DNA from: Streptomyces sp. NBC_01268
GTDB taxonomy: Bacteria; Actinomycetota; Actinomycetes; Streptomycetales; Streptomycetaceae
Direction of reading: 5' to 3'
Assembly (NCBI RefSeq): GCF_036240795.1
Contig: NZ_CP108454.1
Location: 6,694,001 to 6,758,000 of the forward strand
DNA: 64,000 nt
Below the pieces are notes generated by a model. It was given only the letters and a program-made list of their open reading frames with translations. It was not told the origin of the DNA and searched no databases. Made by a program: the position numbers and the translations under genes. Positions 1-8,036 of the stretch are shown piece by piece; within the stretch, counting starts at the first letter, position 1; each line of letters begins with the position of its first letter.

Positions 1-221
1 AACCGGTAGCCGAGGTCCGCGGGCCGGTCGCTGAGCCCGGACCCCAGGAGATCCGCCATCAGCGTGCGCCGGCCGGCCAACGGCGGCCGGGTCACCACGT
101 GGGTGAAGTACGCCGCCGCCTGTCCGCCGGCGCCGTGGACCGACACCCGGGCCGGTTCCCTCCCGGCGATCTCCACCCGACGGATCCGGGCATCGCCCGG
201 TCCGGCTATCGCCTCTCTCAC
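1..221 (-). CDS. alpha/beta hydrolase, C-terminus beyond window
   Basis: The minus strand carries the first ~73 codons of an alpha/beta hydrolase running off the left edge. After about 30 residues the translation shows SVHGAGGQAAAYF, the HG oxyanion-hole loop, then LMADLLGSGLSDRP, the usual strand-turn before the first catalytic region. The nucleophile elbow and catalytic His lie outside the window. A stop lies two codons upstream (228-230), so GTG at 221 is the first possible start, but no good ribosome site precedes it and the true start may be internal. The substrate cannot be told from this part. Confidence 0.6.
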   Translation of the reverse strand, partial: MREAIAGPGDARIRRVEIAGREPARVSVHGAGGQAAAYFTHVVTRPPLAGRRTLMADLLGSGLSDRPADLGYR

Positions 222-317
222 GCTTGCTCACAGTCGGTCGGATCTTCTTCGGAGCGTCTTCTTCGAAGCGGAGCGACGACGCTCGCGCTGTCCGGCCTCG
301 GTGGCGGGTGGTTCGAG

Positions 318-863
318 TCAGGCCGGCTGGTAGGTGAGGTCCAGCACGCCGGTGGCGAAGGTGGCCGAACGGGCGAGCCGGAGCGGCACCCGGGCAGTAC
401 CTTCCGGGAACAGGCGCAGCCCGGTGCCCAGCGCGATCGGGTGGACCAGCAGCCGCAGTTCGTCGACGAGCCCGGCCACCAGCAGGGTGCGGGTCAGGGC
501 GATGCTGCCGGTCAGGTTGATGGTTCCGCCCGGCTGCTGCTTGAGGTCCTTGACCGCGGTGATGACATCGCCCTCGATGAGGGTGGAGTTGTTCCAGTCG
601 GTCCCGGTCAGGGTGGTGGACGCGACCAGCTTGCGGATGCCGTTGATGCCGTCGGCCATCTCGCCGCTCCGCTGCGGCCAGGCAGCGGCGAACGACTCGT
701 AGGTCTTCCGGCCCAGCAGCAGCGTGTCCGCCCCGGCGAACATCTCGCCGACGGCGGCTTCCATCTCGTCGTTCAGGTACGGGAAGTGCCAGGTGTCCGG
801 CGCCTCCACGACGCCGTCCAGCGAGATGAACAGCCCGGCCGTGATCTTGCGCTGTGCGGTCAT
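318..863 (-). CDS. dihydrofolate reductase family protein (RibD C-terminal-like)
   Basis: A 181-residue protein of the RibD C-terminal/DHFR-like fold, a family of NADPH-binding reductases of mostly unknown substrate. It opens with ITAGLFISLDGVVEAP, the typical first strand and 'SLDG' loop, then has LLLGRKTYE near residue 50 and INLTGSIALTRTLL near 115, which form the nucleotide-binding half. It ends with ATFATGVLDLTYQP, the family's last strand. Full length for a stand-alone member. A second member of the family is at 50069-50677. It is separated from the next minus-strand gene by about 55 bp, so co-transcription is possible. Confidence 0.85.
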   Translation of the reverse strand: MTAQRKITAGLFISLDGVVEAPDTWHFPYLNDEMEAAVGEMFAGADTLLLGRKTYESFAAAWPQRSGEMADGINGIRKLVASTTLTGTDWNNSTLIEGDVITAVKDLKQQPGGTINLTGSIALTRTLLVAGLVDELRLLVHPIALGTGLRLFPEGTARVPLRLARSATFATGVLDLTYQPA

Positions 864-918
864 GCGATTTCTCCTCGGTAGCAGTCTCGGGGTCTTCGTC
901 GTGCTGTGGTCGTCCGCC

Positions 919-1782
919 TCAGCGGAACTCGTGCCGGTCGGCCCAGGCGGCGATGGCGGCGCCGATCGTTCGGGGCTGGTCCTCCGGGGTGTGGTGGCCG
1001 GCGACCGCGTCGTGGTGCTCGATCTCCAGGCCGGCGATGTTCGCCGCGCACCAGTCGACGATCGCCGGGCCCATCATGGCTCCAGGGCCGGCCGCGAAGG
1101 TGAGGAGCAGTTTGGGCACGTCCGCGCTGGCCGCCAGCCACGTGTCGTAGGCCTGGATCCTGGCCACGACGTCGGCGGGTTCGCCTCCCAGTGGCATCGA
1201 GCGCGGCCACTGCAGCAGTGGGCGGCGGCTCTCCCGGGTGGGGTACGGGCGACGGTAGACGTCCAGGTCGGCCGGGTTGAGCGGGGTGGCGACGGTGCCA
1301 GGCAGTGCCTGCTCGATGAAGGCGTTGTCGTCCAGGATCAAGGCCTCGCCGACCCCGGGCGTCTTGATCGCCTCGAACAGCGGGCGACCGCCTTCGGGGA
1401 ACTCCTCCCAGGCCATCGGCTTGATGATGGTCTCGGTGAACGCGATGCCACGTACGCGTCCGGGATGCCGGGCGGCCCAGTCGAAGGCGAGGGCGCCGCC
1501 CCAGTCGTGTCCGACCAGGACCACCTCGTCGAGGCCAAGCGCGTCGAACCAGGCGTCCAGATAGCGGGCCTGGTCGGCGAAGGTGTAGGCGATGTCGGGC
1601 TTGCCCGACTCGCCCATGCCGATCAGGTCCGGGGCCAGCAGGCGGCCCGGTTCGCCGACGGCGGGGAGGACGTCCCGCCACAGGTGGGAGGAGGTGGGGT
1701 TGCCGTGCAGGAAGACCATCGGCGCTCCGGCGCCGAGCTCCCGGTGGAACATGGTGGAGTCGAGTACGGGCTGAACGGGCAA
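919..1782 (-). CDS. haloalkane dehalogenase-like alpha/beta hydrolase
   Basis: An alpha/beta hydrolase of about 287 residues closest to the haloalkane dehalogenases (DhaA/LinB type), which hydrolyse carbon-halogen bonds. Seen in order: VFLHGNPTSSHLWRDVLP (HGNPTSS oxyanion loop with halide-binding Asn), DLIGMGESGKPD, and VGHDWGGALAF with Asp as nucleophile in the HDWGG elbow. NAFIEQALP follows in the cap, and AVAGHHTPED supplies the catalytic His. The start is uncertain. No ATG or GTG fits the family's N-terminus; TTG at 1782 has AAAGG about 10 bp upstream, while TTG 1800 or an internal ATG are alternatives. Many actinobacterial relatives are untested, so the halogenated substrate is inferred from the family. 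Confidence 0.8.
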   Translation of the reverse strand: MPVQPVLDSTMFHRELGAGAPMVFLHGNPTSSHLWRDVLPAVGEPGRLLAPDLIGMGESGKPDIAYTFADQARYLDAWFDALGLDEVVLVGHDWGGALAFDWAARHPGRVRGIAFTETIIKPMAWEEFPEGGRPLFEAIKTPGVGEALILDDNAFIEQALPGTVATPLNPADLDVYRRPYPTRESRRPLLQWPRSMPLGGEPADVVARIQAYDTWLAASADVPKLLLTFAAGPGAMMGPAIVDWCAANIAGLEIEHHDAVAGHHTPEDQPRTIGAAIAAWADRHEFR

Positions 1783-1822
1783 GACGACGGAGCCTTTCAA
1801 GTGTGCGGCTGGTAGCGCTAGT

Positions 1823-2638
1823 TCACCGGAATGCGGGGGCGGCGCGTGCGGCCCAGTCGGCGAAGGTGCGCGGCGCCCGGCCGAGGATGCGCTCGACGGC
1901 GGAGCTCGTCTCCTGTTCGGCGGGCAGCGGCTCGCCGAGGATGGCGAGGGTTCCCTCCACCACCGGTTCGGGCATGAAGGACAGCATCTGCGCGCGGGCC
2001 TCGGCGCGGCTCTGCTCGATGAACCGCACGGGAGTGCCCAGGGCCTCGCCGATCGCCTCGGCCCGCTCGCGAGGGGTGACCGGAGCGGGGCCGGTGAGGT
2101 CGTACGTGCTGCCCGCGTGGCCGCCCCCGCGCAGGACCACAGCCGCGACCTCGGCGACGTCCGCCGGGTCGACGGTGGGCAGCCCGACATCGCCGAACGG
2201 CGCGGCGGCCGTTCGTTCCGTACGGATGGACCCGGCCCAGGCGAAGGCGTTCGAGTTCAGTCCACCGGACCGCAGGATCGTCCAGGCGAGACCCGAGCCG
2301 CGTACAGCGCCCTCGAACGCGACGGGGTGTCGGTAGACCTCCGGCCGCGTCCCGGCCCCCTGGGAGGACAGCAGGACGACGCGCCGCACCCCAGCCGCCT
2401 CGGCAAGGCCGAGGATGCCCTCCGGATCCTCTCCGGCGACGAGCAGGAACAGCGCGTCGGCTCCTTCGAGGGCGGCAGCAAGGCTCGGTGGATCGGCGAG
2501 ATCTGCCTCCATGTGCCGCACGCCGTCCGGTAGTTGAGATCTGCGACGAGAAACGGCCGTTACCCGCGCGCCGGCTCCGACCAGGATCCGTACGAGCTCC
2601 TGACCGACATTCCCGGTTGCACCCGTCACGACAATCAT
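1823..2638 (-). CDS. NmrA-like NAD(P)-binding protein
   Basis: A 271-residue Rossmann protein of the NmrA/atypical short-chain dehydrogenase group. The N-terminus MIVVTGATGNVGQELVRIL is the GxxGxxG dinucleotide loop, and ALFLLVAG and RRVVLLSSQGAG mark the next core strands. The C-terminal half ends in RAPRTFADWAARAAPAF, common in actinobacterial members thought to act as quinone reductases or redox sensors. ATG 2638 is chosen because AGGGGG lies about 5 bp upstream; the longer reading frame has no matching homology. It precedes the dehalogenase-like gene by about 40 bp, so the two probably share a transcript. Confidence 0.85.
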   Translation of the reverse strand: MIVVTGATGNVGQELVRILVGAGARVTAVSRRRSQLPDGVRHMEADLADPPSLAAALEGADALFLLVAGEDPEGILGLAEAAGVRRVVLLSSQGAGTRPEVYRHPVAFEGAVRGSGLAWTILRSGGLNSNAFAWAGSIRTERTAAAPFGDVGLPTVDPADVAEVAAVVLRGGGHAGSTYDLTGPAPVTPRERAEAIGEALGTPVRFIEQSRAEARAQMLSFMPEPVVEGTLAILGEPLPAEQETSSAVERILGRAPRTFADWAARAAPAFR

Positions 2639-3018
2639 GAAACCCCCTGATGTGTAGGTTGGTTGGCCGGTTCGCGAAGCGCCCCGCGCTCGCCGCCTGA
2701 ACGGTCCGTCGCGACCCACGGCTTGTCAGGGGAGGCCGCGAGCCAGTGGCGCGGCAGGGTGCTGCTTCGTCACACGATGGACGAGCTGCGTGAGGAGCGG
2801 TTTCTCGACAGGCACCGCCCGGCGTCCCGGCACGGGGAAGGCTATGTTTCGGTCATGCGTGGGTCAATCAAGTCGAGGCCGGGGTCGGCCGACTTCCCAG
2901 GTCGAAGCCGTTGAATTGCTGCAATGGGGATGCCGGTGAATGCACAGGTGCACTGCAAATGGCCTGCAGATAAGCCGCCGAGCGGCGGTCCGATGATGGC
3001 CGGAGCGTCGAGCGCCAC
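2639..3018. other. gene-free spacer
   Basis: This 380-bp stretch lies upstream of the NmrA-like gene and next to the transposase remnant. An 83-codon plus-strand frame (2663-2914) is open but shows no recognisable family, no good ribosome site and no codon pattern convincing as a gene. It presumably holds the NmrA promoter. I see no repeat or RNA gene in it. Confidence 0.5.
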
Positions 3019-3243
3019 CTAGTGATCTGAGTCAGAGATTCGTCGGCAGGTGGGAGTGAAGTACAGGTGGAACCGCGGGTGGGCCAGCGGCCACTTCTTG
3101 ATGTCGGGTGTCTTGTGGGTCGCGTAGTCGTCCAGGATCGGATGAACCTGCAGGTCGGGGACGCCTGGCACCATCGGCAGGACGGGCTGGGACCGTTCCA
3201 GCGCCTGGATCTGCGACTTCTCGTCCACGCAGAGCAGCTTCAG
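3019..3243 (-). pseudogene. IS630-family transposase remnant
   Basis: A broken piece of an IS630-type DDE transposase. Read on the minus strand it gives LLCVDEKSQIQALERSQPVL, the conserved block with the first catalytic Asp of these enzymes, then ILDDYATHKTPDIKKW and HPRFHLYFTPT, the block with the second Asp. In a complete enzyme these blocks are separated by about 50 residues; here they are joined after PMVPGVPDLQVH, so there is an internal deletion. The N-terminal helix-turn-helix part and the last catalytic Glu region are also missing. No terminal inverted repeats were found. It cannot be active. Confidence 0.8.
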
Positions 3244-3372
3244 GGAAGCCCAGCTCGTCCAGCAGCATGTCGAACGGCTCCTCCACGAAGGTCTCCTGTG
3301 CGCGCAGCAGTTCCTCGATCCGAGGTTGCTGCGCCGCGACTTGGAGACCAGCTGCTGACGCCCACATCCCGG

Positions 3373-3549
3373 TCCAACGTGTGGGGCATCAATCCCGACG
3401 GGGGGATCTACAGGTTCACCAACGACGACGCCACTCCGTGGCACAACGTCCCCGGTGGTCCGACCGACTTCAGCGCCGCGGCCGACGGAACCGTCTGGGG
3501 CGTCAACGCCAACCACGAGATCTTCCGCTACATCGGCGACCAGCCCTGA
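3373..3549 (+). pseudogene. C-terminal fragment of a tectonin-repeat (beta-propeller) protein
   Basis: About 58 codons ending in a stop at 3549. The translation contains two repeat-like segments, VWGINPDGGIYRFT and VWGVNANHEIFRYIGD, joined by WHNVPGGPTDFSAAADGT. The spaced VWGvN...iyry pattern is typical of tectonin/tachylectin-type beta-propeller lectin repeats. Only the last one and a half repeats remain; upstream the frame runs into DNA antisense to the transposase remnant. It is most simply the tail of a gene truncated by an insertion or deletion at about 3250-3370. No start codon or ribosome site of its own is convincing. Confidence 0.65.
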
Positions 3550-3750
3550 GCTTGGTCGGGCTACACCCGTCGCCCCGTCAGCGAATCACGGTGACGGGGC
3601 GCTACGGCTTCTCTGCCCCGCCGAGCGGGTCGAAGGGAAGCCGATGTCCAGTCCACATCGCAGCGACACGTACCCCCTGCCCGTGTCGGTCGCGTTCAGC
3701 GGCTCCGACAACAGGGAAGACGAAACAGATTCGGAGTCCTCGCCCGGCGC

Positions 3751-4350
3751 ATGGGACGGGCCGCGACCTCCGCGGGTCCGCTCGACCACTACGACCCGCG
3801 CTGGGCCGCCATCAAGGCCGGCGGCATGACCCGCTGGTGGTTCGAGACCGGCCCGGTCCAAGAGGTCGCCGACGTCCTCGCCACCTCCTACCTCGAACGC
3901 TCCCGGAACCCCTTCTCCGCGCCCGTGCGCCTGCTGGACCGGGGCATCCCGATGCCGGGGGCGTCCGTCGCCGCGACCGTGGCCGTACGGGAGGACCTGG
4001 GCGCCGAGCAGGCCGCGTACCGGGCCCGGCTCCTGCTGGCCCCGTACGAGACCGACCTGCGGGTCGACGAGGAGAGCGAGCGCGCACTCGTCCTCCTGCA
4101 CTGCGACGACCCGGAGGAAGGCACCCGCCGGAGCATGGCCCACGAGGTCACCGTCACCGACACCTGCGCGGCGTACCAGCGCCACCTCCACGCACAGGTC
4201 AACCGGCTCGTCGACGAGGACCGCTTCCCGATGGCCATCCGCATCGGAGACCGGCCCACCGTGGCCAACCAGGACGAGGTGCGCCGACTCCTGGCACCCC
4301 TGCACCCGGACGTGCCCTGCAGGTCGCCTGGAACTACGCCCTCGGGGTGA
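3751..4350 (+). CDS. hypothetical protein, probably truncated at its C-terminus
   Basis: An open frame of 199 codons that I do not recognise. Residues about 10-190 look like genuine coding sequence: a hydrophilic, acidic protein containing DHYDPRWAAIKAGGMTRWW, ADVLATSYLERSRNPF and RPTVANQDEVRRLLAPLHPD. No signal peptide, membrane segment or catalytic motif is apparent. After codon ~188 the frame runs into DNA that encodes a dehydrogenase fragment in another frame (from 4317), so the native C-terminus has probably been lost by a fusion-deletion. The ATG lacks a strong ribosome site. It sits inside the rearranged 3.0-5.4 kb zone and may be a relic. Confidence 0.4.
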   Translation: MGRAATSAGPLDHYDPRWAAIKAGGMTRWWFETGPVQEVADVLATSYLERSRNPFSAPVRLLDRGIPMPGASVAATVAVREDLGAEQAAYRARLLLAPYETDLRVDEESERALVLLHCDDPEEGTRRSMAHEVTVTDTCAAYQRHLHAQVNRLVDEDRFPMAIRIGDRPTVANQDEVRRLLAPLHPDVPCRSPGTTPSG

Positions 4351-4536
4351 ACCTCACCGCCCACTACCGCACCTGCCACGCATTCACGCCCGGCATGGTC
4401 GAGCGCCGCTGGGGCCGGATCGTGAACATCGGCAGCGTCAACGCCCTCGGCCTTGATGGCGTTCCTCGTGGGCCCCTCCGCCTCGTTCATCACGGGGCAG
4501 TCCGTCCACGTCGACGGCGGCCGGCTGTTCCACTGA
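4317..4536 (+). pseudogene. short-chain dehydrogenase remnant with internal deletion
   Basis: Two pieces of a classical SDR in different frames. From 4317 the translation gives YALGVNLTAHYRTCHAFTP and RWGRIVNIGSVNA, the NVNLT-like helix and the strand leading to the catalytic Ser. From 4456 another frame gives MAFLVGPSASFITGQSVHVD followed by GGRLFH and a stop at 4534-4536, the C-terminal end of SDR enzymes. The cofactor-binding N-terminus and the YxxxK active site are absent. It is therefore a non-functional remnant, joined upstream to an unrelated gene. The next gene (Nudix) starts 30 bp later with its own ribosome site. Confidence 0.8.
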
Positions 4537-4565
4537 GACATCAACAAGCAAGGAGACGAACCGAG

Positions 4566-5003
4566 ATGATCGAACGAGTCCGCGCCGTCCTCGTCACCGC
4601 CGACGACACGATGCTGGTCATCCGCCGCACCCGGCCCGGCATCCCCGAGTACTGGGTCCTGCCCGGCGGCGGTGTCGAGCCCAGCGACGAGTCCCGGGAG
4701 GCCGCCCTCCACCGGGAGATCCACGAGGAGATCGCGGGGAAGGCCGACATCATCCGCCTCCTCCACACGATGGAGGCCGACGACGAGCGCCAGCTCTTCT
4801 ACCTCGCCCGGATCGCGACCTGGTCCTTCGACGACCGTACCGGTCCCGAGTTCAGTGCCGAAGGCCGCGGCGAGTACGCGCTGGAGGAGGTCCCGCTGAC
4901 CCTGGAGGGGCTCGACGGCATCGACCTCAAGCCCGAGGAGATCGCCCACGTGCTGAGGGGGGCCGTCGGCGACGGAAGCCTCGGAGTCGAGGCGTCGCTC
5001 TGA
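4566..5003 (+). CDS. Nudix hydrolase
   Basis: A 145-residue Nudix hydrolase, which cleaves nucleoside diphosphates linked to another group. The Nudix box begins at GGGVEPSDESREAALHREIH and continues EEIAG; the G-x5-E-x7-REUxEE core that binds Mg2+ is present, although the final Gly is displaced by one residue. ERVRAVLVTADDTMLVIRRT at the N-terminus is the typical first strand pair. AAGGAGA lies about 9 bp before the ATG. It is the only apparently intact gene in the rearranged 3.0-5.4 kb zone. The substrate cannot be deduced from the sequence. Confidence 0.85.
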   Translation: MIERVRAVLVTADDTMLVIRRTRPGIPEYWVLPGGGVEPSDESREAALHREIHEEIAGKADIIRLLHTMEADDERQLFYLARIATWSFDDRTGPEFSAEGRGEYALEEVPLTLEGLDGIDLKPEEIAHVLRGAVGDGSLGVEASL

Positions 5004-5433
5004 GCCAGCGTGTACGTCGTCCTGCCGCAGGGCCGATCCGTCGGCGTGGACGGGGACGGGGCCGCCCCAGTCCTTGTCGAAGGTGAGGCGGGGGCGGACG
5101 TGGCGGCTCGCGTGGACGAGGGCGCGGTATTCCTCGATGTCGCCCCTGGCGAGGAGTCGGAAGACCTCCTCGTCCACGCCGGAGAACGCCTCGACGCGAG
5201 GCCCGTTCAGGCGGAAGACGCGGTCAGTGCCGACGGCCTCGTGGCGTAGTCCTTCGCCTGCACGTGGCAGCCCCGAACGGGTTCCGGTGCCACCAGACCC
5301 TCGGTCGGCGGGTGGATGTCCGGCATCACGTTCGCCTGGAACGGTGGGGCGTTCAGGTTCGGCTCACGGCCTTCCGCCGGTGACAGCCGACCTCCGCTGC
5401 CGAGTGCCTGGAGGGGGCGGTACTGGGGCTCCG
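5004..5433. other. gap between Nudix gene and corA, no intact gene
   Basis: A 430-bp stretch between the stop of the Nudix gene and the stop of the convergent corA gene. Apart from the possible minus-strand coding remnant there is no intact gene, no clear strong hairpin terminator and no repeat. It appears to be the right-hand end of the decayed zone that begins near 3.0 kb. Confidence 0.5.
5020..5270 (-). pseudogene. possible orphan coding remnant
   Basis: On the minus strand an open frame gives RVFRLNGPRVEAFSGVDEE followed by VFRLLARGDIEEYRALV and SRHVRPRLTFDKDWG. This has the composition of real protein, yet no start with a ribosome site is seen and the frame then runs antisense through the Nudix gene. 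A neighbouring frame (5271-5400) also reads protein-like, as if a frameshift separates two parts. I do not recognise the family. The coordinates are approximate. Confidence 0.25.
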
Positions 5434-6561
5434 CTACAGCCAGTCCTTCTTCTTGAAGACCACGTACAGACTCGTGCACACCACCGCCATCAGCACCACC
5501 GCGAACGGATACCCGCCCGCCCAGTGCAGCTCCGGCATGTGGTCGAAGTTCATTCCGTAGATCGTTCCCACCAATGTGGGTGCAAACAAGATGGCGGCCC
5601 AGGAGGAGATCTTCTTGATCTCCTCGTTCTGCTCGAAGCCCGCCTCCGCCAGCGCGCGCATCTCCGCGTTCTGCTGCTGCGTGACCAGGGTCGCGTTGAC
5701 CGTGAGGATCTCCGTCAGGGCCTGGCGGAAGCCGTCGACGCGTTCGCTGGTGTGGGTGACGTGGTCGGCCACGTCGCGGAGGTAGCGCTGGAGTTCCTCG
5801 TCCGTGCCGTACTTGGCGAAGCCCGCCATCAGGCCGTGGAGCATGCCCACCAGGGGGCGGGTGGCGCGTTGGAACTCGACCATCTCACGGGAGAGTTCGT
5901 AGATGCGGCGGGACACCGCGGGGTCGCCGCCGAAGACCTCGGTCTCGATCTCGTCGATGTCGTTCTGGACGCCGGCCACCACCGGGGCGTAGCCGTCGAC
6001 CACCGCGTCCAGGATCGCGTACAGCACCGCCTCCGGGCCGAGCGCGAGCAGGTCGGGGTCCTCCTCCATGCGGCGGCGGACCGCGGAGAGGTCCGGGGCG
6101 GCGCCGTGCCGGACGGTGATCACGAAGTCGGGGCCGACGAAGACGTGGAGTTCGCCGAAGTCCACCTCCTCCTGCGCGTCCAGGTAGCGGGCGGCCCGCA
6201 GGACGACGAAGAGCGTGTCTCCGTACCGCTCCAGTTTCGGGCGCTGGTGGGCCTCCATCGCGTCCTCGACGGCCAGTTCGTGCAGGTCGAACTCGGCGGC
6301 CAGCGAGTGGAGTTCCTTCTCCGTCGGGCGGTGCAGGCCGATCCAGGCCATGCCGTCGGGGTGCTCGCGCAGCTGGCGGAAGGTCTCCGCGAGCGTGGCG
6401 GGGGAGGAGACGTGCCGGCCGTCGCGGTAGAGGGTGGCCTGTGTGACGCTCTGCCGCTGCTCCGCGGGCGCCGGAGAGGCGGGGGAGGGCGACGGCTGGT
6501 GTGCCGCGGGCGGTTGCTCCGGCTGGCGGCGCCAGGTCGGGCGGGGGCGGCGGTCGGACAT
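5434..6561 (-). CDS. corA: CorA family magnesium/divalent-cation transporter
   Basis: A 375-residue CorA-type channel for Mg2+ and other divalent cations. After a Pro-rich N-terminal tail (about 35 residues) comes the cytoplasmic alpha/beta domain (HELAVEDAMEAHQRPKLERY is the conserved block), then a long helix. Two C-terminal membrane helices frame the hallmark YGMNFDHMPEL; GMN is the selectivity filter. The protein ends in the basic VVFKKKDWL expected at the inner face of the membrane. Length and order match the family. It is divergent from the AlkZ-like gene at 6747 across a 185-bp spacer. Confidence 0.93.
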   Translation of the reverse strand: MSDRRPRPTWRRQPEQPPAAHQPSPSPASPAPAEQRQSVTQATLYRDGRHVSSPATLAETFRQLREHPDGMAWIGLHRPTEKELHSLAAEFDLHELAVEDAMEAHQRPKLERYGDTLFVVLRAARYLDAQEEVDFGELHVFVGPDFVITVRHGAAPDLSAVRRRMEEDPDLLALGPEAVLYAILDAVVDGYAPVVAGVQNDIDEIETEVFGGDPAVSRRIYELSREMVEFQRATRPLVGMLHGLMAGFAKYGTDEELQRYLRDVADHVTHTSERVDGFRQALTEILTVNATLVTQQQNAEMRALAEAGFEQNEEIKKISSWAAILFAPTLVGTIYGMNFDHMPELHWAGGYPFAVVLMAVVCTSLYVVFKKKDWL

Positions 6562-6746
6562 GTGCGTTCACCTCCTGGAGGGGGTGCGGGGCGGGTGCGG
6601 GCGTCGTCCCGTGCAGGATATAGGGGGGAATGTCCGAGGAGGGTGCGCGGGTCGGCGTCTTCCCTGGGCGGGGGCGGCGGTTTTCCCTGGGGGCTCTCAC
6701 ACATTGAGGACGGTATCTGACCTAGATCGTCGCTAGCGTGTTCCCC

Positions 6747-7874
6747 ATGGCCCCGAAGACGACGTCCCCGGTCCTCAGCACCCGCGCCCTCAACCGCGCC
6801 ACCCTCGACCGCCAGCTGCTGCTCGCGCCCTCCCCGCTCTCCGCCGAGCAGGCCGTGCACCACCTCGTCGGTCTCCAGGCCCAGAACACCAAGCCCCCGT
6901 ACTACGCCCTCGCCGCCCGCCTCGACGGCTTCCGGCCCGAGGCGCTGTCGGAGGTCATGGAGTCCCGCGCCGTGGCCCGGATCGTCTCGCTCCGGTCCAC
7001 CGTCCACACCCACACCGCCCGCGACGCCGTCGTCCTGCGCCGGCTCGTCCAGGCCGGGGCCATCGACCGGGAGCTGCGGATGTTCCGCAAGGGGCTCGAC
7101 GGCGTCGACCTCGACCGGCTGACCGCGCTCGCCACCGCCTACGTCGAGGAGCGGCCCCGGCCGCCCAAGGACCTGCGCGCCCATCTGCTGGAGGTCTGGC
7201 CGGACGCCGACCCGCTGGCCCTGACCATCGCCGCCCGCTGTCTGCTGCTCATGGTGCAGGTCACCCCCCGGGGTCTGTGGCGGCGCAGCGGGCAGGTCTC
7301 GCTCACGACGGTCCGGGCCTGGTTCGGCGAGGGGGGTGTCGTGGACAGCGTCGTCGACGAGGGCACCCTCGACGAGACCGTGCTGCGCTACCTCGGCGCC
7401 TTCGGGCCCGCCTCGGTGCAGGACATGCAGACCTGGTCCGGACTCACCCGGCTGCGCCCCGCCTTCGAGCGGCTGCGCTCGCGGCTGCTCGTCTTCCGCG
7501 ACGAGCAGGGCACCGAGCTGTTCGACCTTCCCGAGGCGTCCCGCCCCGACGAGGACACCCCGGCGCCGGCGCGCTTCCTGCCCGAGTTCGACAACCTCCT
7601 GCTCTCCCACGCCGACCGCACCCGCGTCGTGCCCGCCGACCTCCGGGGCCGCACCTGGACCGGCAACCAGGCCCACAGGGTCTTCCTCCTCGACGGGTTC
7701 CTCGCCGGGCTGTGGCGCCTCGACGAGGGCAAGGAGCGGACGACGCTGACGATCGAGCCGTTCGGGGCGCTCACCCGGGCCCAGCGCGCCGCGCTCACCG
7801 CCGAGGCCGAGCGGACGCTGCGGGTCACGGGACGGGAAGGGGTCCCGTACGACGTCGTCCTGACCCCGGCCTGA
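6747..7874 (+). CDS. winged-helix protein of the AlkZ/YcaQ (HTH_42) family
   Basis: A 375-residue protein of the HTH_42 family, which includes AlkZ and AlkX (YcaQ), DNA glycosylases that act on bulky and crosslinking alkylation damage. The helices at residues 30-50 carry HHLVGLQAQNTKPPYYAL. The Q44-A-Q46 motif fits the Q-x-Q catalytic signature reported for AlkZ-type enzymes (QxD in the YcaQ type). SLRSTVHTHTARD and RGLWRRSGQ follow, and ARFLPEFDNLLLSHADR is the conserved C-terminal block. GTG 6738 is an alternative start; ATG 6747 fits the family better. The stop codon lies in the first unit of a 60-bp tandem repeat. Activity is inferred from the family. Confidence 0.8.
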   Translation: MAPKTTSPVLSTRALNRATLDRQLLLAPSPLSAEQAVHHLVGLQAQNTKPPYYALAARLDGFRPEALSEVMESRAVARIVSLRSTVHTHTARDAVVLRRLVQAGAIDRELRMFRKGLDGVDLDRLTALATAYVEERPRPPKDLRAHLLEVWPDADPLALTIAARCLLLMVQVTPRGLWRRSGQVSLTTVRAWFGEGGVVDSVVDEGTLDETVLRYLGAFGPASVQDMQTWSGLTRLRPAFERLRSRLLVFRDEQGTELFDLPEASRPDEDTPAPARFLPEFDNLLLSHADRTRVVPADLRGRTWTGNQAHRVFLLDGFLAGLWRLDEGKERTTLTIEPFGALTRAQRAALTAEAERTLRVTGREGVPYDVVLTPA

Positions 7875-8036
7875 GTCGCCCGGCGCCTCACGGGAGCGCC
7901 CCCGCCCGTCTCGCCGGTCCTGACCCCGGCCTGAGTCGCCCGGCGCCTCACGGGAGCGCCCCCGCCCGTCTCGCCGGTCCTGACCCCGGCCTGAGTCGCC
8001 CGGCGCCTCACGGGAGCGCCCCCGCCCGTCTCGCCG
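7858..8036. repeat. 60-bp tandem repeat, three copies, across a convergent gene junction
   Basis: Positions 7861-7920, 7921-7980 and 7981-8036 are identical copies of a 60-bp unit (the last lacks 4 bp at its end; the match extends 3 bp to the left of 7861). Each unit contains the last codons and stop of the winged-helix gene (unit positions 12-14) and, on the other strand, the stop and end of the LuxR gene (unit positions 28-30). With one copy the two genes would be separated by 13 bp; the triplication pushes them 133 bp apart without damaging either. The perfect identity points to a very recent event or an assembly artefact. Confidence 0.95.

Noticed and set aside
2663..2914. An 83-codon plus-strand gene.
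   Set aside because: No ribosome site, no recognised domain and irregular codon usage.
3108..5003. A 631-codon plus-strand frame ending in the Nudix gene.
   Set aside because: It joins an antisense frame, the SDR fragment and the Nudix protein; the Nudix gene has its own ATG and ribosome site at 4566.
7858..8036. A possible CRISPR or attachment-site array.
   Set aside because: The three units are direct neighbours without spacers and contain the ends of flanking genes, so it is a tandem duplication.
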